From contig MCFL01000051.1 of the NCBI GenBank assembly GCA_002102555.1, positions 62,001-126,000 on the forward strand: DNA of 64,000 bases, written 5' to 3'. The stretch is from Catenaria anguillulae PL171. Taxonomy: Eukaryota > Blastocladiomycota > Blastocladiomycetes > Blastocladiales > Catenariaceae. Of this stretch, positions 20,232 to 31,500 are shown in pieces. The translations under genes and the position numbers were made by a program. Numbering within the stretch: the stretch's first letter is position 1; every line of letters begins with the position of its first letter. A model generated the notes under the pieces. That model searched no databases and was not told the origin of the DNA. It was given only the letters and a program-made list of their open reading frames with translations.

Positions 20232-23200
20232 TCAATCATCTGCAGCCAAACGCTCCGTGTACCGCATTTGCGTCCCCTTGAGCCACTCATTCACTTTGCC
20301 CACGCTCGCTTGACGCTCCTCTTCTTGCCGCTTCATATACTCGTCGTACATGGCATCCAGTATGCTGCGGTACTTTTTTTGTATCGACTTAAACCCCTGT
20401 GCCGTCCACCCTTGCGGCAGCAACCCCAACTTGACCATGGCCGCGGACAAGGTCTCGGACGTGGTGATACCGAAAAACGCCAGTGCATTCATGGCCGCTT
20501 TCCTGACTTGCTCCTCCGTGTCGGCCAATCGTGCCACCAACCCGGATATCAAGTCTGGATGATACAGTCCAAGCCGTGGTACAATGGCCGCAATTTGTGC
20601 GCGAATCATCCACTCGGGATCCCCATGCATGGTTTCCACGAGCGGCAAAATGACCGTGGCCATTGGATCGCGGATGTCACGGCCAAACACTCTGTACACG
20701 TACGCAAGCATTTTGGTCGCCTCGATCCTCGCAGCCAACATGTTGGCCGCACTCGCTTGCGTCTTGCGGCGGTGGATGCCACGCACAAGGTCGCCCAAGA
20801 CATGTGCCACATTGGTCACGGTCACCTCTTGCCCGTCAAGCCCTGGGAACCATGAAAGGGCCGTGACTTTGCCCAATTTGGGTTCGGCCTCTCCGGGCAG
20901 GACGTGCCGGATACCTGCACCAGGATGGCTCGGGTCGCTCGAGACACGTGTCCGGTTGATGTGATGGGCCATGCGCAATTCTTTGGCCTTGATGGCCCGA
21001 TGTTGCCGACGCTCCTGCGGCTGGCCTGTCGGGTGGTGCAGTGTATCGCGTTTGGGCTGTTGTTGGTTGTTTTGACGCAAAATGTTCCACACAACGACAT
21101 CTTCCTCCTTGGGCGGTTTGAGAAGACGGCTCGGCGGGCGAGGTGTGGGCGCTTCGGGAGCAATGGGTGTGCGCTTTGGTGGCGATGGCGGCGTCTTGAG
21201 CGTGGACGGCGGAGGCCGAGCCTTGAATGTGGGTGATTTTGTCGGCGGTGGCGCAGCGGGTTTCTTTGGCGTCAACAGCCGACTCGTGAGGGCAGGCTTT
21301 TTTGCAGGTGGGGGTGCAGTGGGACGTGTGGGAATGGCGGGAAGCGCAACCTTCTTGGGTAAGGATGGCGCCGGAGCCGGTGGAGCCGGTGGCTCAGCCG
21401 GCGGGGCAGGCGGCTCGGGCTCAGCAGGCGCGGGTGGTTGCGCCGGTGGTGGTGTGGGCTCGACAGTTGCCGGAGGCGGAGTGGGCAACCTTGGAGGAGG
21501 CGGTGGAACATGTCTAGGTTTCTTTTCTGGAGCCAGCTGTGGTGGAGGCTCCTGAATGACGGGCACAGGCTGTGACGGCGGTCGAGGTGGTGGCTGCTCG
21601 TCCATATCCAAATCGTTATCCGCATCGTCACCTTCTTCGTCCGCTTGCTCTTGCTGCCCTTCTACCCTTTGGTCCTCCGTGTCCGTGGCAAGTCCCGTTG
21701 AATGCGCATCGTCCTCGTCGCTGTCTGGTAAGTGTGACTTTCGCCTCCGCAAGGCACTGCTCTCGGCCGTCTTCTCGCGCTTCTTTGGCTTGGCGGCTGC
21801 AGCAGCCCGCTTGGACTTGTGCTTCATCTGCTTTTTCTTGGATGCTGCTGCGCGCAAGGCCGCCGCTGCCTTTGCCGCCTCATCTTCCCTCGGATCGATG
21901 CCTCCTTGGGCCATGGAATTGGCAACCGCTTTTGCTCCTGCAGCCTTCATCTTGCGCGCGATTTCCTTGGTCTTTTCCTCAATCTCGGAAATCTTGTGCT
22001 CGTCACGATACTGCTTGATGGCTCCAACTGCAGTGACATCGTCTTCGGTCCCCGGCGGCGGTTGAAACACGGGCGGAATCACCTTTTTCGTTCTGATAAA
22101 GTACTGCAACTGTGCGTGGGCACCCGCATCCGCCTTCATGAGCTGATCCAGCTGGTCCCAAACTTGACTGTCCATGTCAGCGGCCGCTAGAGCAGCATAT
22201 GTCTTTTTGGTCATTTCTGTCAAGAGTGTATCGAGCTCATCGTCGACGGACGAGCTTTGGGGTATGGGTTCCATGCCGGTGAGGGTGATTGGTCCGCGTT
22301 GAGAGCGTCGCGAGTCTTCAATGGCTTCCGGGGCGGCATTGGGGGTGTTGTCTTTGACTGGCGATGTTGTTGCACGGGCAATGAGCGCTTGTCTCGTGGG
22401 CGAGCGTCTCTGTTGACGACAATGGGAATCATTTTCAGGTCATGCACGAAATCGCGTCTCACACACGGGTATTGCGTACGTCAGGGTGACCGCGGACGAG
22501 GTCTTGCTGAAACATTTGCATGAGATCGGAATCGAAGAGCGTTTCATCCGGCTTGATGTTACTGCGAGATTACACAAAACACCAAGAGTCAAACTCGCAT
22601 GGTGATGACCGTTGACAAGTAGCAGGCGAGTGCAACGTACTACATGCACAGTTGCCACTGGTCCAAGTCAAATCCAGGCTGGTCCTTGAATCCACCCCAG
22701 AAATCAAGACCAGTGTCAAACGGAATCGGGTCCTCGTACGGGTCTTCAGGAATGTTCATGCTTTGGACAGTGTAGGCAAGCGCCGTCGGCATATCTGCAT
22801 AACACAAACCAAGTTTCCTGTCAGTAAACGAGCAATCTTCTGCCGCATGAAGTAGAATACGCACAGTCCCGCCAACGCAACATGCTCACCTCGTCATGCA
22901 CGCCAATCAACAAATCGCCGCGAGCGTTGCAAAATGCTACCGAAGTGACTGGCTCGCCGACTTGAATCTCGCGCAAAAGCACATTCTCCCCGCTCCACAC
23001 CTTGACCACGCCATCCAGACCACCCGTCACGAAAATGTTGAGGCTCTTCAAGTGATCCACACCCGTAATCAGCTTGTTATGGTCTTCGTCTGGCGAATGA
23101 ACCCACACCTTGCCCACAGTGCCTGTGGTCGACGCAGCAACAACGACCGATGACACATTGGGCAAGCTGCTGTGAGAACTTAGGTTGATGGAGGAGTTGG

Positions 23201-26015
23201 AGTGACTTGAACTCTTGGACAGGCTGGTTGGGAACTGCACAAGTTGGCCATTATTTGCTGCAAGCGTCCCACCTTCAGCAGGAATGGCCTCGTGAACCGA
23301 CACTGTCCCCGTGTGGGAAGCGAGAATGTATGTCGCACGGCGGCCACCACCAGAGCCTCGAGCACTGGAGGCCGAACCAATCGCTGCTGAGGATGCCCGA
23401 CCATGGCTGGCTGGAGCAAGCCGTAGACGGAGCGGGAATGCGATTGAATTGACAACATGCACGAGTTCCAAATACCGTGCTGCGCGATCGTATCGCCATG
23501 TCTTCACCGTCTTGTCATTGGAGCAGGTTACGACAAGGGCGTCGCGGCCAAGTGCATACATGCACGTCACGTCGCCAATGTGGCCTTGGGCTAGTGCCTT
23601 GTGTTGGCCAAAGACCAGGTCAACTAGAACAATCTGACCATTGCTTGTACCACCCAAGACGGTCAGTGGGTCGGTAAGCGCTGTCACGCATGTCAAGCGG
23701 CCGATATCCGAGACGTGTGGGGTTTGGACGGTGCGAATGACCTTTGCAGGATTGATGGTCACATCGAATGTGATGATTTCGCCCGAGCTCATGAGTGTAT
23801 AGACCAGTTCTAAATGGTCGCTTGTCAGTGCAATCTACATGCAAGAATGAAAAGCATGGCGTACCCGAGGGTAGGTCGTGAAGTACATCGACGATGAATG
23901 TTTGCTGAAAAGTGGGAAAGCATGTCACGAGAACCCCACCTGTCCGCGGGGACAACAACCTCACCGATCCGTCTTCGCATGCAACCACCAGCCTTGCCCT
24001 GCGCAGCCCTCCTGTCGAGCTATCGAGCTCCCTTGCCGGCCCTAAAACACGCATCACATGCGTCACGGGGCTTTGTGTCTGGACAAACGTGCTAACCAGC
24101 CGATTCAAGTGCCAGACGTAAATTGCCCTGCTCGTGTAATGGTAAAACACGTCGCGGCGCATCATTCCCATGCCGAGAATCTTGGTTTGCGTCGGCTGAC
24201 GATAAATGCATCGGCCCTTTTCAATGTCCCAGAGCCGCAGTGAGCCGTCAAGCGAGGTGGACAGCAGGATGGGCGGCGGGCGGGTAATGTGCGAGAGTTC
24301 CAGTGGAAGGGCGAGGCCAGATATGGCGCCAGCGTGTTCGGCAAAGGCGCAGACGAGAAGGCGTTGACTGTTCCATACTTTGACTGTTGGCACATAGTTG
24401 AAAGAAAGTGAGCCGCGCTCAAGCTGAACAAGTCACGCCATCAGGCAGAAACATACTCAAACCGTCCTTGGCTCCTGTAATCAAAAAGTCGGATGCCTCA
24501 TGGACAACCATTTGCGTGATGCTGAGCTCGTGGAGGTTGGGCATGGAATCAACCTTTTCGCCCGTGTTGTAATCAAAGATGTGAACCGAGCTGTCGCAGG
24601 CAACGTAGAGCCGGTTGGTCGAGTGGCGATACAAAGTGCGAGTGACCCATTCATCTTCTGTAAGCTGGTTGAGTACAATCCGTGGGCCCTTGAGCGCGTA
24701 AATGGTATGGTTGGCGACGCTCTCTGGTTCTCGAATTACTTCCCAGACCTGCCAGCATTGTGGTGTAAATCATAAGGTGCCCTGCGCACACGTATGGGAG
24801 GAAAAGCAAAGGCTGACGAACCCAGACGCCGCCGACACATCCAATAACGATCTCATTCTTGAACTCGTTCACCTCCATCGTCAGCACGGGCTTCTCGCTT
24901 GGCATCCTTGTCAGCTCGGCCAAGTTGTGATCCAACACCTTGAGCTCCAGTCGGTCGGTCGACACGACATACAACCGATACTTGCGCATGTACACCCACT
25001 GGGTGATGGGGTCCACCAGCCCACCGAGCCCACTCCCACCTTCACGAATAGGAACCCGATCGTCGCGACCCAACTCAATGTTCTCACCTAACGGCCGACG
25101 TCGGACACGTACAGCCCCGCGCCAGGTGTGCAGGTAGTGGTTGTCCATGGACGCAAATGCGTCCGAGTTTGGGTTTCCCAAGGCAGCGGCGAGATCATGT
25201 TGCCCATTGCGCTGCTTTTTGGAAACGTGGTGCGCGAGCTCGTTCCCACCTGGTGGTGGTGTAAAAAGCACCATTCTAACGGCCGCCTTGCCGTGCAAGA
25301 GCGTGCGCTGCAGCTGGAAACCGTGCGGAATGGTGATGGGAAGCACAATCGAGTTGGCCGCATTTCCGCCCGTCTTTGTCGAGGTTGATGACAAGGACAG
25401 GGATCCATCCAGCCGCTCGCCAGGCGGCATATCGCTCTCGTCGTCGTCGCCGCCCACATCCGACATGTTGTCCTCGTCCTCCTCGTCGCTGCCCAACTGG
25501 TCTTCGTCCACCTCGTGAATCGTATCCCCACTCGGCTTTTGCGCCGTCGACAACCGCGACCTGCCACGTTTGGGCGAGCGATTGCGTATGGGGGTTCCCA
25601 TCATCCGAGCATCTTCATCGGCCGCCTCATCGTCCAAATCCTGCTGCTCATGCAATGCCGAAATGGGCCGCTGGCCCGTAATCACATCGTACAAGTCCAG
25701 CGGCAACTTGAGCGGCTGCGACACGTCTGCCACCGCCGACCGTGGGCGAGACTTTGGAGCGGTCGGTGTTGTTGCGCCAGACGCGCGGGGGCCATCTTTG
25801 GTGACCACGTCAAACTTGGACGTGGGTCGGGCAGACGGCGGAGGCGACCGGGCAACGGCCAGGACCGGGATGGGAACGTATTCCAGCGGCGTTTCACGGC
25901 GCGGATCACTGGTGATGATTGGGGCTGCCGTTGCATATGTGCGGGTGGTGCCTGCACTGCCCGTGGGCGAGCTGTTCGTGCTGAAGCTGCTGTTGGTTGA
26001 CCTCGACGAAATCAT
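20232..26015 (-). CDS. Giant WD40-HEAT protein, WDR97/WDR87-like, probable flagellar component
   Basis: Seven exons on the minus strand (26015-24822, 24748-24457, 24383-23865, 23809-22865, 22794-22641, 22561-22480, 22409-20232), all with GT/AG ends and matching phases, give about 1,787 residues. A disordered acidic N-terminus precedes two WD40 propellers with clear blades: DGLIKVWNSQ (completed by splicing), TSLDGSLRLWDIEKGRC, CSNDKTVKTWRYD and TGGLDGVVKVWSGE. Then come LRWRDYMPTALAYT and DLMQMFQQDLV blocks, a Lys/Ala helix, a long Pro-rich linker, and C-terminal helical HEAT-like repeats (AQIAAIVPRLGLYHPDL, DTEEQVRKAAMNALAFFG). WD propellers plus C-terminal helical repeats resemble vertebrate WDR97/WDR87, which I recall as cilium/sperm-associated; the exact orthologue is uncertain. 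Introns are 55-79 nt. Confidence 0.7.
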
Positions 26016-26266
26016 TGCTTTGCACTCTCAGTTTCCCGGTTCTTTGTTGATAAATACGATTTCGGAAGTACAGATGTTTATGTCAATAGACCAACCAATT
26101 GTCACACCTGGCAACCGACGACGCGTTTGTTTTTCGCGCGTGGATCCTGTCAAAGACACGGGGTAAAAGAACCAGTTTCATTTTATTTACTTGAAAGGCG
26201 TTTTCAATGGACAAAGCGCCGATGGGGGTATGTACAAGAAGGAGCAAGAGGAAAGGGGGCGACGGC

Positions 26267-26956
26267 TTACACCTCATCTTCGTTCAAGAGCATGTTGGGA
26301 ATGCCATCTCGGATCGGGTACACGTGCTCACAGTTTGGGCAAACCATGGACCCAGACTTGATGGCCGTTTCCATGAGGATCCGGTGAAGGAGCTGGAGAA
26401 AGTCTTGGTTGGTCGCAGCATCCTCGGGCATGGACTCGGGAAGCTCTTGAAGGCCGAGCTGTTGGAGAAATCATTTCGTGGGTCAGGAAACGTTTGACAA
26501 GCGAACAGAACATAAAGGAGCAGTTAAGGAAGGGAGGGAGATTATGAATTGTCCTCAGTCCAAGCGAAAAGCTTTCAGCAGGAAGTGCCGCAGGATCCTC
26601 CAACAACAAGGCCCCAGAGGAAGACTCGCGCCGCGAGCATGTATCCTCAGGGGCCAAGCAACAGGGGTCTGCAACAGCTATGCCTGACGTGCAAATAAAA
26701 GATTGGTATCATCAACGGACAACCATCGGTGCACAAAGGAGCAAGCAAGCAAAGGCGGCGGCGGCAAAGCGCATACCTCGGTGGCAGTGGAGCGGAGTGC
26801 AGGCCAGTGGATGCGAGGGAGCATGTTGACGAGGAAGTCGGTGTTGATTTCTTGCTCCGAGATCTCAATCTCGGGGTTGTCAAAGCGCAACGGGAAGCCG
26901 TTGTTGCAGTTCTTGACGTGGCACTGCAGCATGTTGTGGGTGAGAAGCCGGACCAT
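26267..26956 (-). CDS. TRM112: Multifunctional methyltransferase activator Trm112
   Basis: Exons 26956-26777 and 26458-26267 (GTATGC donor, CCAACAG acceptor, phase 0) give 123 residues, normal for the family. It starts MVRLLTHNMLQCHVKNC, with NGFPLRF and the WPALRSTA helix; exon 2 has LGLQELPESMPED and the zinc-binding CPNCEHVYPI followed by RDGIPNMLL. Trm112 is the small zinc-binding partner that stabilises several methyltransferases acting on tRNA, rRNA and release factor eRF1. The single intron is 318 nt, long for this window. It is divergent from DNAL1. Confidence 0.92.
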
Positions 26957-27328
26957 TTTTGGCGATGCAGCTGGTTGTAAGATTGGGTTGGACAGATGGG
27001 CGTTTGCTGGGTCAGTGCATGTGCATATGCGGTAACTGATGGTGATGGAGCAATTGAGCGAGCCGAGCCGAGTTGAGCATCCGGCAATGGGCACAAGAAG
27101 AAACAACAGCGAGAGCGAGTGCTGGAGCGCAAGGCACGTGGTCACGTGATGCGTTTCTACCCATCGACTGCTGATCGCTCGCAAATGGCGCGTGTGATGA
27201 GACCTTCCCACCACCACCGCCGGCACCCTACCGATTAGGTATGGTCGACTTGACGGAGCATTCCATGGATTTCATTCAACCCGAGTCAACGCAAACGGAA
27301 ACTCTCACAATCTCTTACTCTTCGAATC
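26957..27328. promoter_or_regulatory. Divergent promoter region, TRM112 / DNAL1
   Basis: These 372 bases lie between two outward-facing start codons. No specific element was identified beyond a GGCACGTGGTCACGTGAT stretch near 27133-27148, with two CACGTG/TCACGTG E-box-like sites close together, the best regulatory candidates here. Confidence 0.5.
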
Positions 27329-28292
27329 ATGGTGATGCCGTTCCCATCACTGCAATGACGGATCGTCGCACCGCCATTCGGACTGACTCTGATTTTGCAA
27401 CCTTTACCAGTCCAAAGGAATCACGACAAAGGATGCCCTCAAGGCTTGGGTATGGACAAAGGGAAAAACTCCCTCATGTTTATCATGAAACCAAGGCTGA
27501 CCAAGCGTCCGGGCCACGCACGGACTTGCGCGCTCACAGGAAGAAAAGAACGCGCGGCCAGCAGCTGAGGAAAAGGTTGTCAAGCTCCTCATGTGGCAGC
27601 CCTTGATTTCCAAGATGGATGCTTCGCTTTCAACTCTGACAAAGTGCGAGTACGTAGGATCCGCCATATCGCACCATATGCCCTGTCCTTGCTCATCCCC
27701 GCACTTGGGAACTTTCTTACCCAGGCATCTCGGGCTATCGACCAATATGATTGAAAAGATCAGCAATTTGCAAGGATTGTGTACGTCGCATTCGTTTTTT
27801 CTGCGATTCTGTTTGTGAAATTCATCCTCCGCACATGTTTTGCAGCATGCTTGCGCAAACTCTCGCTCGGCCGCAATTACATCAAGAAGATTGAAGGCTT
27901 GGATGCGGTCGCTGATACCCTCGAGGAGCTATGGATCAGTTACAACCAAATCGAGCGTCTCAATGGTGTGGAAATATGCAAGAAGCTCAAGGTGCTGTAT
28001 GCCAGCAACAACAAGATCAAGGCGTGGGAAGGAGTCAATGTCGTGGTGCGTTCACGGCCCAATCCCTGTCTGTCGTCCGTGGTGAGCCTTGCATCTCACC
28101 ATCACCACTCGCAATTGCGCACAATCCGAAAATGAGTAGAAGGATCTTCCCTTACTTGAAGATGTGTTGTTGTCTGGTAATCCGCTTGAGGAAAAGCATA
28201 CGGCCGAAGGAAACTGGCGTGACCTGTGCTCAAAAACGTTCCCACAAATCAAGCGGTTGGACGGGCAGATTGTCATTCGCGCTGACCAGTGA
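27329..28292 (+). CDS. DNAL1: Dynein axonemal light chain 1 (leucine-rich repeat)
   Basis: Six exons: 27329-27331 (ATG only), 27411-27449, 27540-27649, 27725-27780, 27846-28045 and 28140-28292, with matching phases; 186 residues against about 190 in animals. The protein starts [18 protein letters not shown], then [20 protein letters not shown], the LRR blades [19 protein letters not shown] and [18 protein letters not shown], and the C-terminal cap [23 protein letters not shown]1 binds the motor domain of the outer-arm dynein gamma heavy chain and links it to the A tubule, so the organism should build a motile flagellum. The ATG-only first exon (donor GTGATG) is the least certain part; no other in-frame ATG suits the conserved N-terminus. 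Confidence 0.9.
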
Positions 28293-28537
28293 AGCTTGCC
28301 TTGCCGAACTTTCTGTTGCCTCCTCGTTTTGGTTGGCTACTGTCTCTCACTTGCTTGGTTGTATCTTTAATTCAATTTCATATCTGACTATCGTATATCG
28401 CACCAAACACCCCATGCCGTAACGGTTCCAACGGGCACCTTGCTGGCTTCCAAACGGCAGCATGTTCGGTCCTTCGAGGAGTTGGCCTCTTGGCGACCAC
28501 CGCAATCAACGACATGAAATGAGCTGACAATGAAAAG

Positions 28538-31500
28538 ATGCTGGCACACAATGCAATGAATGGAGCACCCGGTCTGCTCAACACCCGCAACAATCCAGCA
28601 ACCACCTCGCTGTCCATCCTCCATACCGCCAACAATGGACCAAACGCGACCTCGGCCATGAACGTCCAGGGCGGCGTTAACACCAATGCGGGAGCGGCCG
28701 GCGGCGGCGGCGGCAACACCGTTAACGGCGCGGCGCCCAACCCAGCGTCCCGCGGCTACAACCTTTGGGTGCACGACGACCGATTTTCCAAATCCGAGCT
28801 CATTCTCCATCCAGACATTTTTCCAAACGTCCGTCCGGGATCACTTGTCGAGCTGTTTCAACTCGGACCGACAAATGCCGGCGTCGGCGCGAGTGGCGGG
28901 CCGTCCGGGCCACTCAAGCAGTTGTTGGAAGAGCAGTGGAATCCAACCGTGGACGGCGATGCTCCCGATCATTCCCTGATTCTGCAGGTAGCAGAGGCGG
29001 ACAGTGCCGCAAAACAGGGGCAATTGCAAGTGCGTGACATGTCTTGTGCTACCTGTGCTCGGTGTGCCCATGCAACGGAACCCTGCGTGCTCACAACCCC
29101 TTCATTTGCCCATTGTGCCACTCACAGGTTTCCGTCGCCAGTCACATTGCCCAGCTCTTTGGCCTCCAAGCGCGCACCGACGTACACATCCGGCACATTG
29201 ATCCCCACCACGTCGCCGCCGAGTACATTGAGCTCTCCATCCGCGACCAATACCTGTCCCGCGCCGATATGTTTCGCATCAAGCAAGCCATGGTTGGCCA
29301 GTCTGTCCACGTGGGCAAAAAGATGACATTTCCCGGCGGCCTGCGAGTACAAGTGCGCGAGATTGTGCGCAATCGGCACAAGGCCGCCTGCGGATACGTC
29401 ACGGCCGACACAAAGCCCATTTTCAGGTCCGAGTCGGCGCGCGTGTACATCTTGATTCAGCTGTCGTCGGAAATGTGGCAGTTTTCCGAAGAGTCGGGTG
29501 GAACGGACACGTATTTTGAGCTGGCATCTAGGGATTTTCTTCCCGAGCTATTTGCGAAATGGAAGCAATTGAATGTGAACCATTTGGTCACCATCATGTT
29601 CTTTTCGCGGGTCTTGTATGGCTTGTCGCCGCACCCAGCGGGTGGAGGTATGGGTAGCGGGGTCGAGGGATGGGAGATGGATTGCATACAACCATCAGTG
29701 CAGTCTCCACACCGGCCATGTCGGTGCGCGAATACCCATGTCGGAACCGGTCGGGTTGCGCCCTCCTTTTCCGGGCGATGTGGTACCGTCGCACATGCAA
29801 CAGTCGGGGTCGTCGGGGACAGATCCGTGGTTCCTACACGGGCAACAGTATCGGGACGTGTACAAGGTGGTGATTGATACCGAGACGCGGCCGGATTGGT
29901 CGACCGTGTTGGTCCAGCTCAAGTCCGAGTTTCACCAGTTTATGACACTGGCGTTGCAGACCATGGACGGCGGAATCCCAGTGATCCGAGGACGTTTGGC
30001 GCCTGCTCACGAGGTGTGTTGCTGCTCTTGCTTTTGTTTTCGTCATGTCGACAGATTGGTTCACCTTGATGCAACCGGAGTAGGGCAATTTGCTCGAGGC
30101 GATCAACCTAGTTCTCAACCCCCATGACAAGCACTATGTCGATCGCAAGCTCGACTTTGTTCGCACGGGTCTCTCTATCCAAGTCATCACCACGGGAACG
30201 GATACATGGAAACTGATAAACGGCTCCTTCGACTCACGACACAACGCATGCTCGATAACGGTGTCGCTCTCGACCTCATTTGCCTGTGTCGCCCGCCTCT
30301 TCACGCCACACCCGTCTTCCTCATCACCTCAAAGTTCCCATCGACGGAGCACCACGTCGCCGATGAGCCTCGGACGAGCCGAGCCGCCATTGCCCGTGAT
30401 CGGCGAGCTGAAGCATGGGACCCATTGTACTATGACGACGACCGGTCCGATAACCCAGAGTATCTGTTTTTTACGGTCCCCGACTGGATCGATGTGTCAT
30501 ACGTGTACCAGTCGAGCTCGATTCAGTTTAACCCGCGGATGCGCATGCCGGCGCTGGCACTCAACACCATCGATGTGCCGCGAGTCGAGCCAATCGTCCC
30601 GTTTTTGGATGATGGCGAGTTGGAGGACTATGACGCACGCTTGTTCAATCGGCACACGATTTACAAGAGGTGAATGATGCATACACGAGGTTTGGGGTGC
30701 GGCTGGGGTTGGATGCGGCCGCTCGGCCCGTAGCCGGGCCGTTGGGTGGATTCTTGAATGGTGTGCACTCGCAGATGTGGATGACGCCATGCCGTCGACA
30801 ATGACCAACGGGGACGGTGGGGGTACGGGAGCCAAGGTCGGGGTGCTATCGACGAGTTTGACCATCACCAGTCCGATCGCGACGGCGCTGCACACCGGTG
30901 GGTTCCACACGCAGATCCCACGCGTCAATTCGGATTCGTCCATTGGTCAGCATTACCATCAGCAAACGGGGTCCTCAACGGCGACTGTCAGCGTGCCGCG
31001 TTCGTCCACCCGGCAAGTCAGTGCAGCGGAGCCGGCGGAGCCGGTGGTGGTGGTGGCGGTTCGGCATTCCTCAGCACAAGTCCATCGGCTTCCGCCAGCT
31101 ACTTGGCACGCACCGCCGCAATGCAAAACTCTTATCGCCGCAACTATGCCGAAGAAATGGCTGCCTCGCGGCGGACCAACGAATCGGGTCACTTGCGCAT
31201 GGCCATGGCCAACAATGGCCACGAGTCGTACGAGTCGGTGGGTGGATTGGCGTCAGCCGCAGCGACGACAATGCCCAATGCAGGCGGTGCGTATCTTGGC
31301 GCGCTTGAAACCATTCCCGATGCGGACGATCATTCGGCACCAACGGGCTCAGGCCAGTACGTGTCCCGAGCGATTCCACTGTCGAATGCATCGCTCCAAG
31401 CGAGTGGAATGCCTGGGTCAGCCAACTTGACGCCCATTGGTGCGTCGCCGCGGAGGTACAACCAGTATCTCGTTGGATCGCAACTCACACGCATGGCGTC

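Noticed and set aside
22220-22462. A separate small gene between the WD40 part and the HEAT part
   Set aside because: The frame runs through an intron; using the GTACGC donor and CAACAG acceptor joins both parts in phase as one gene.
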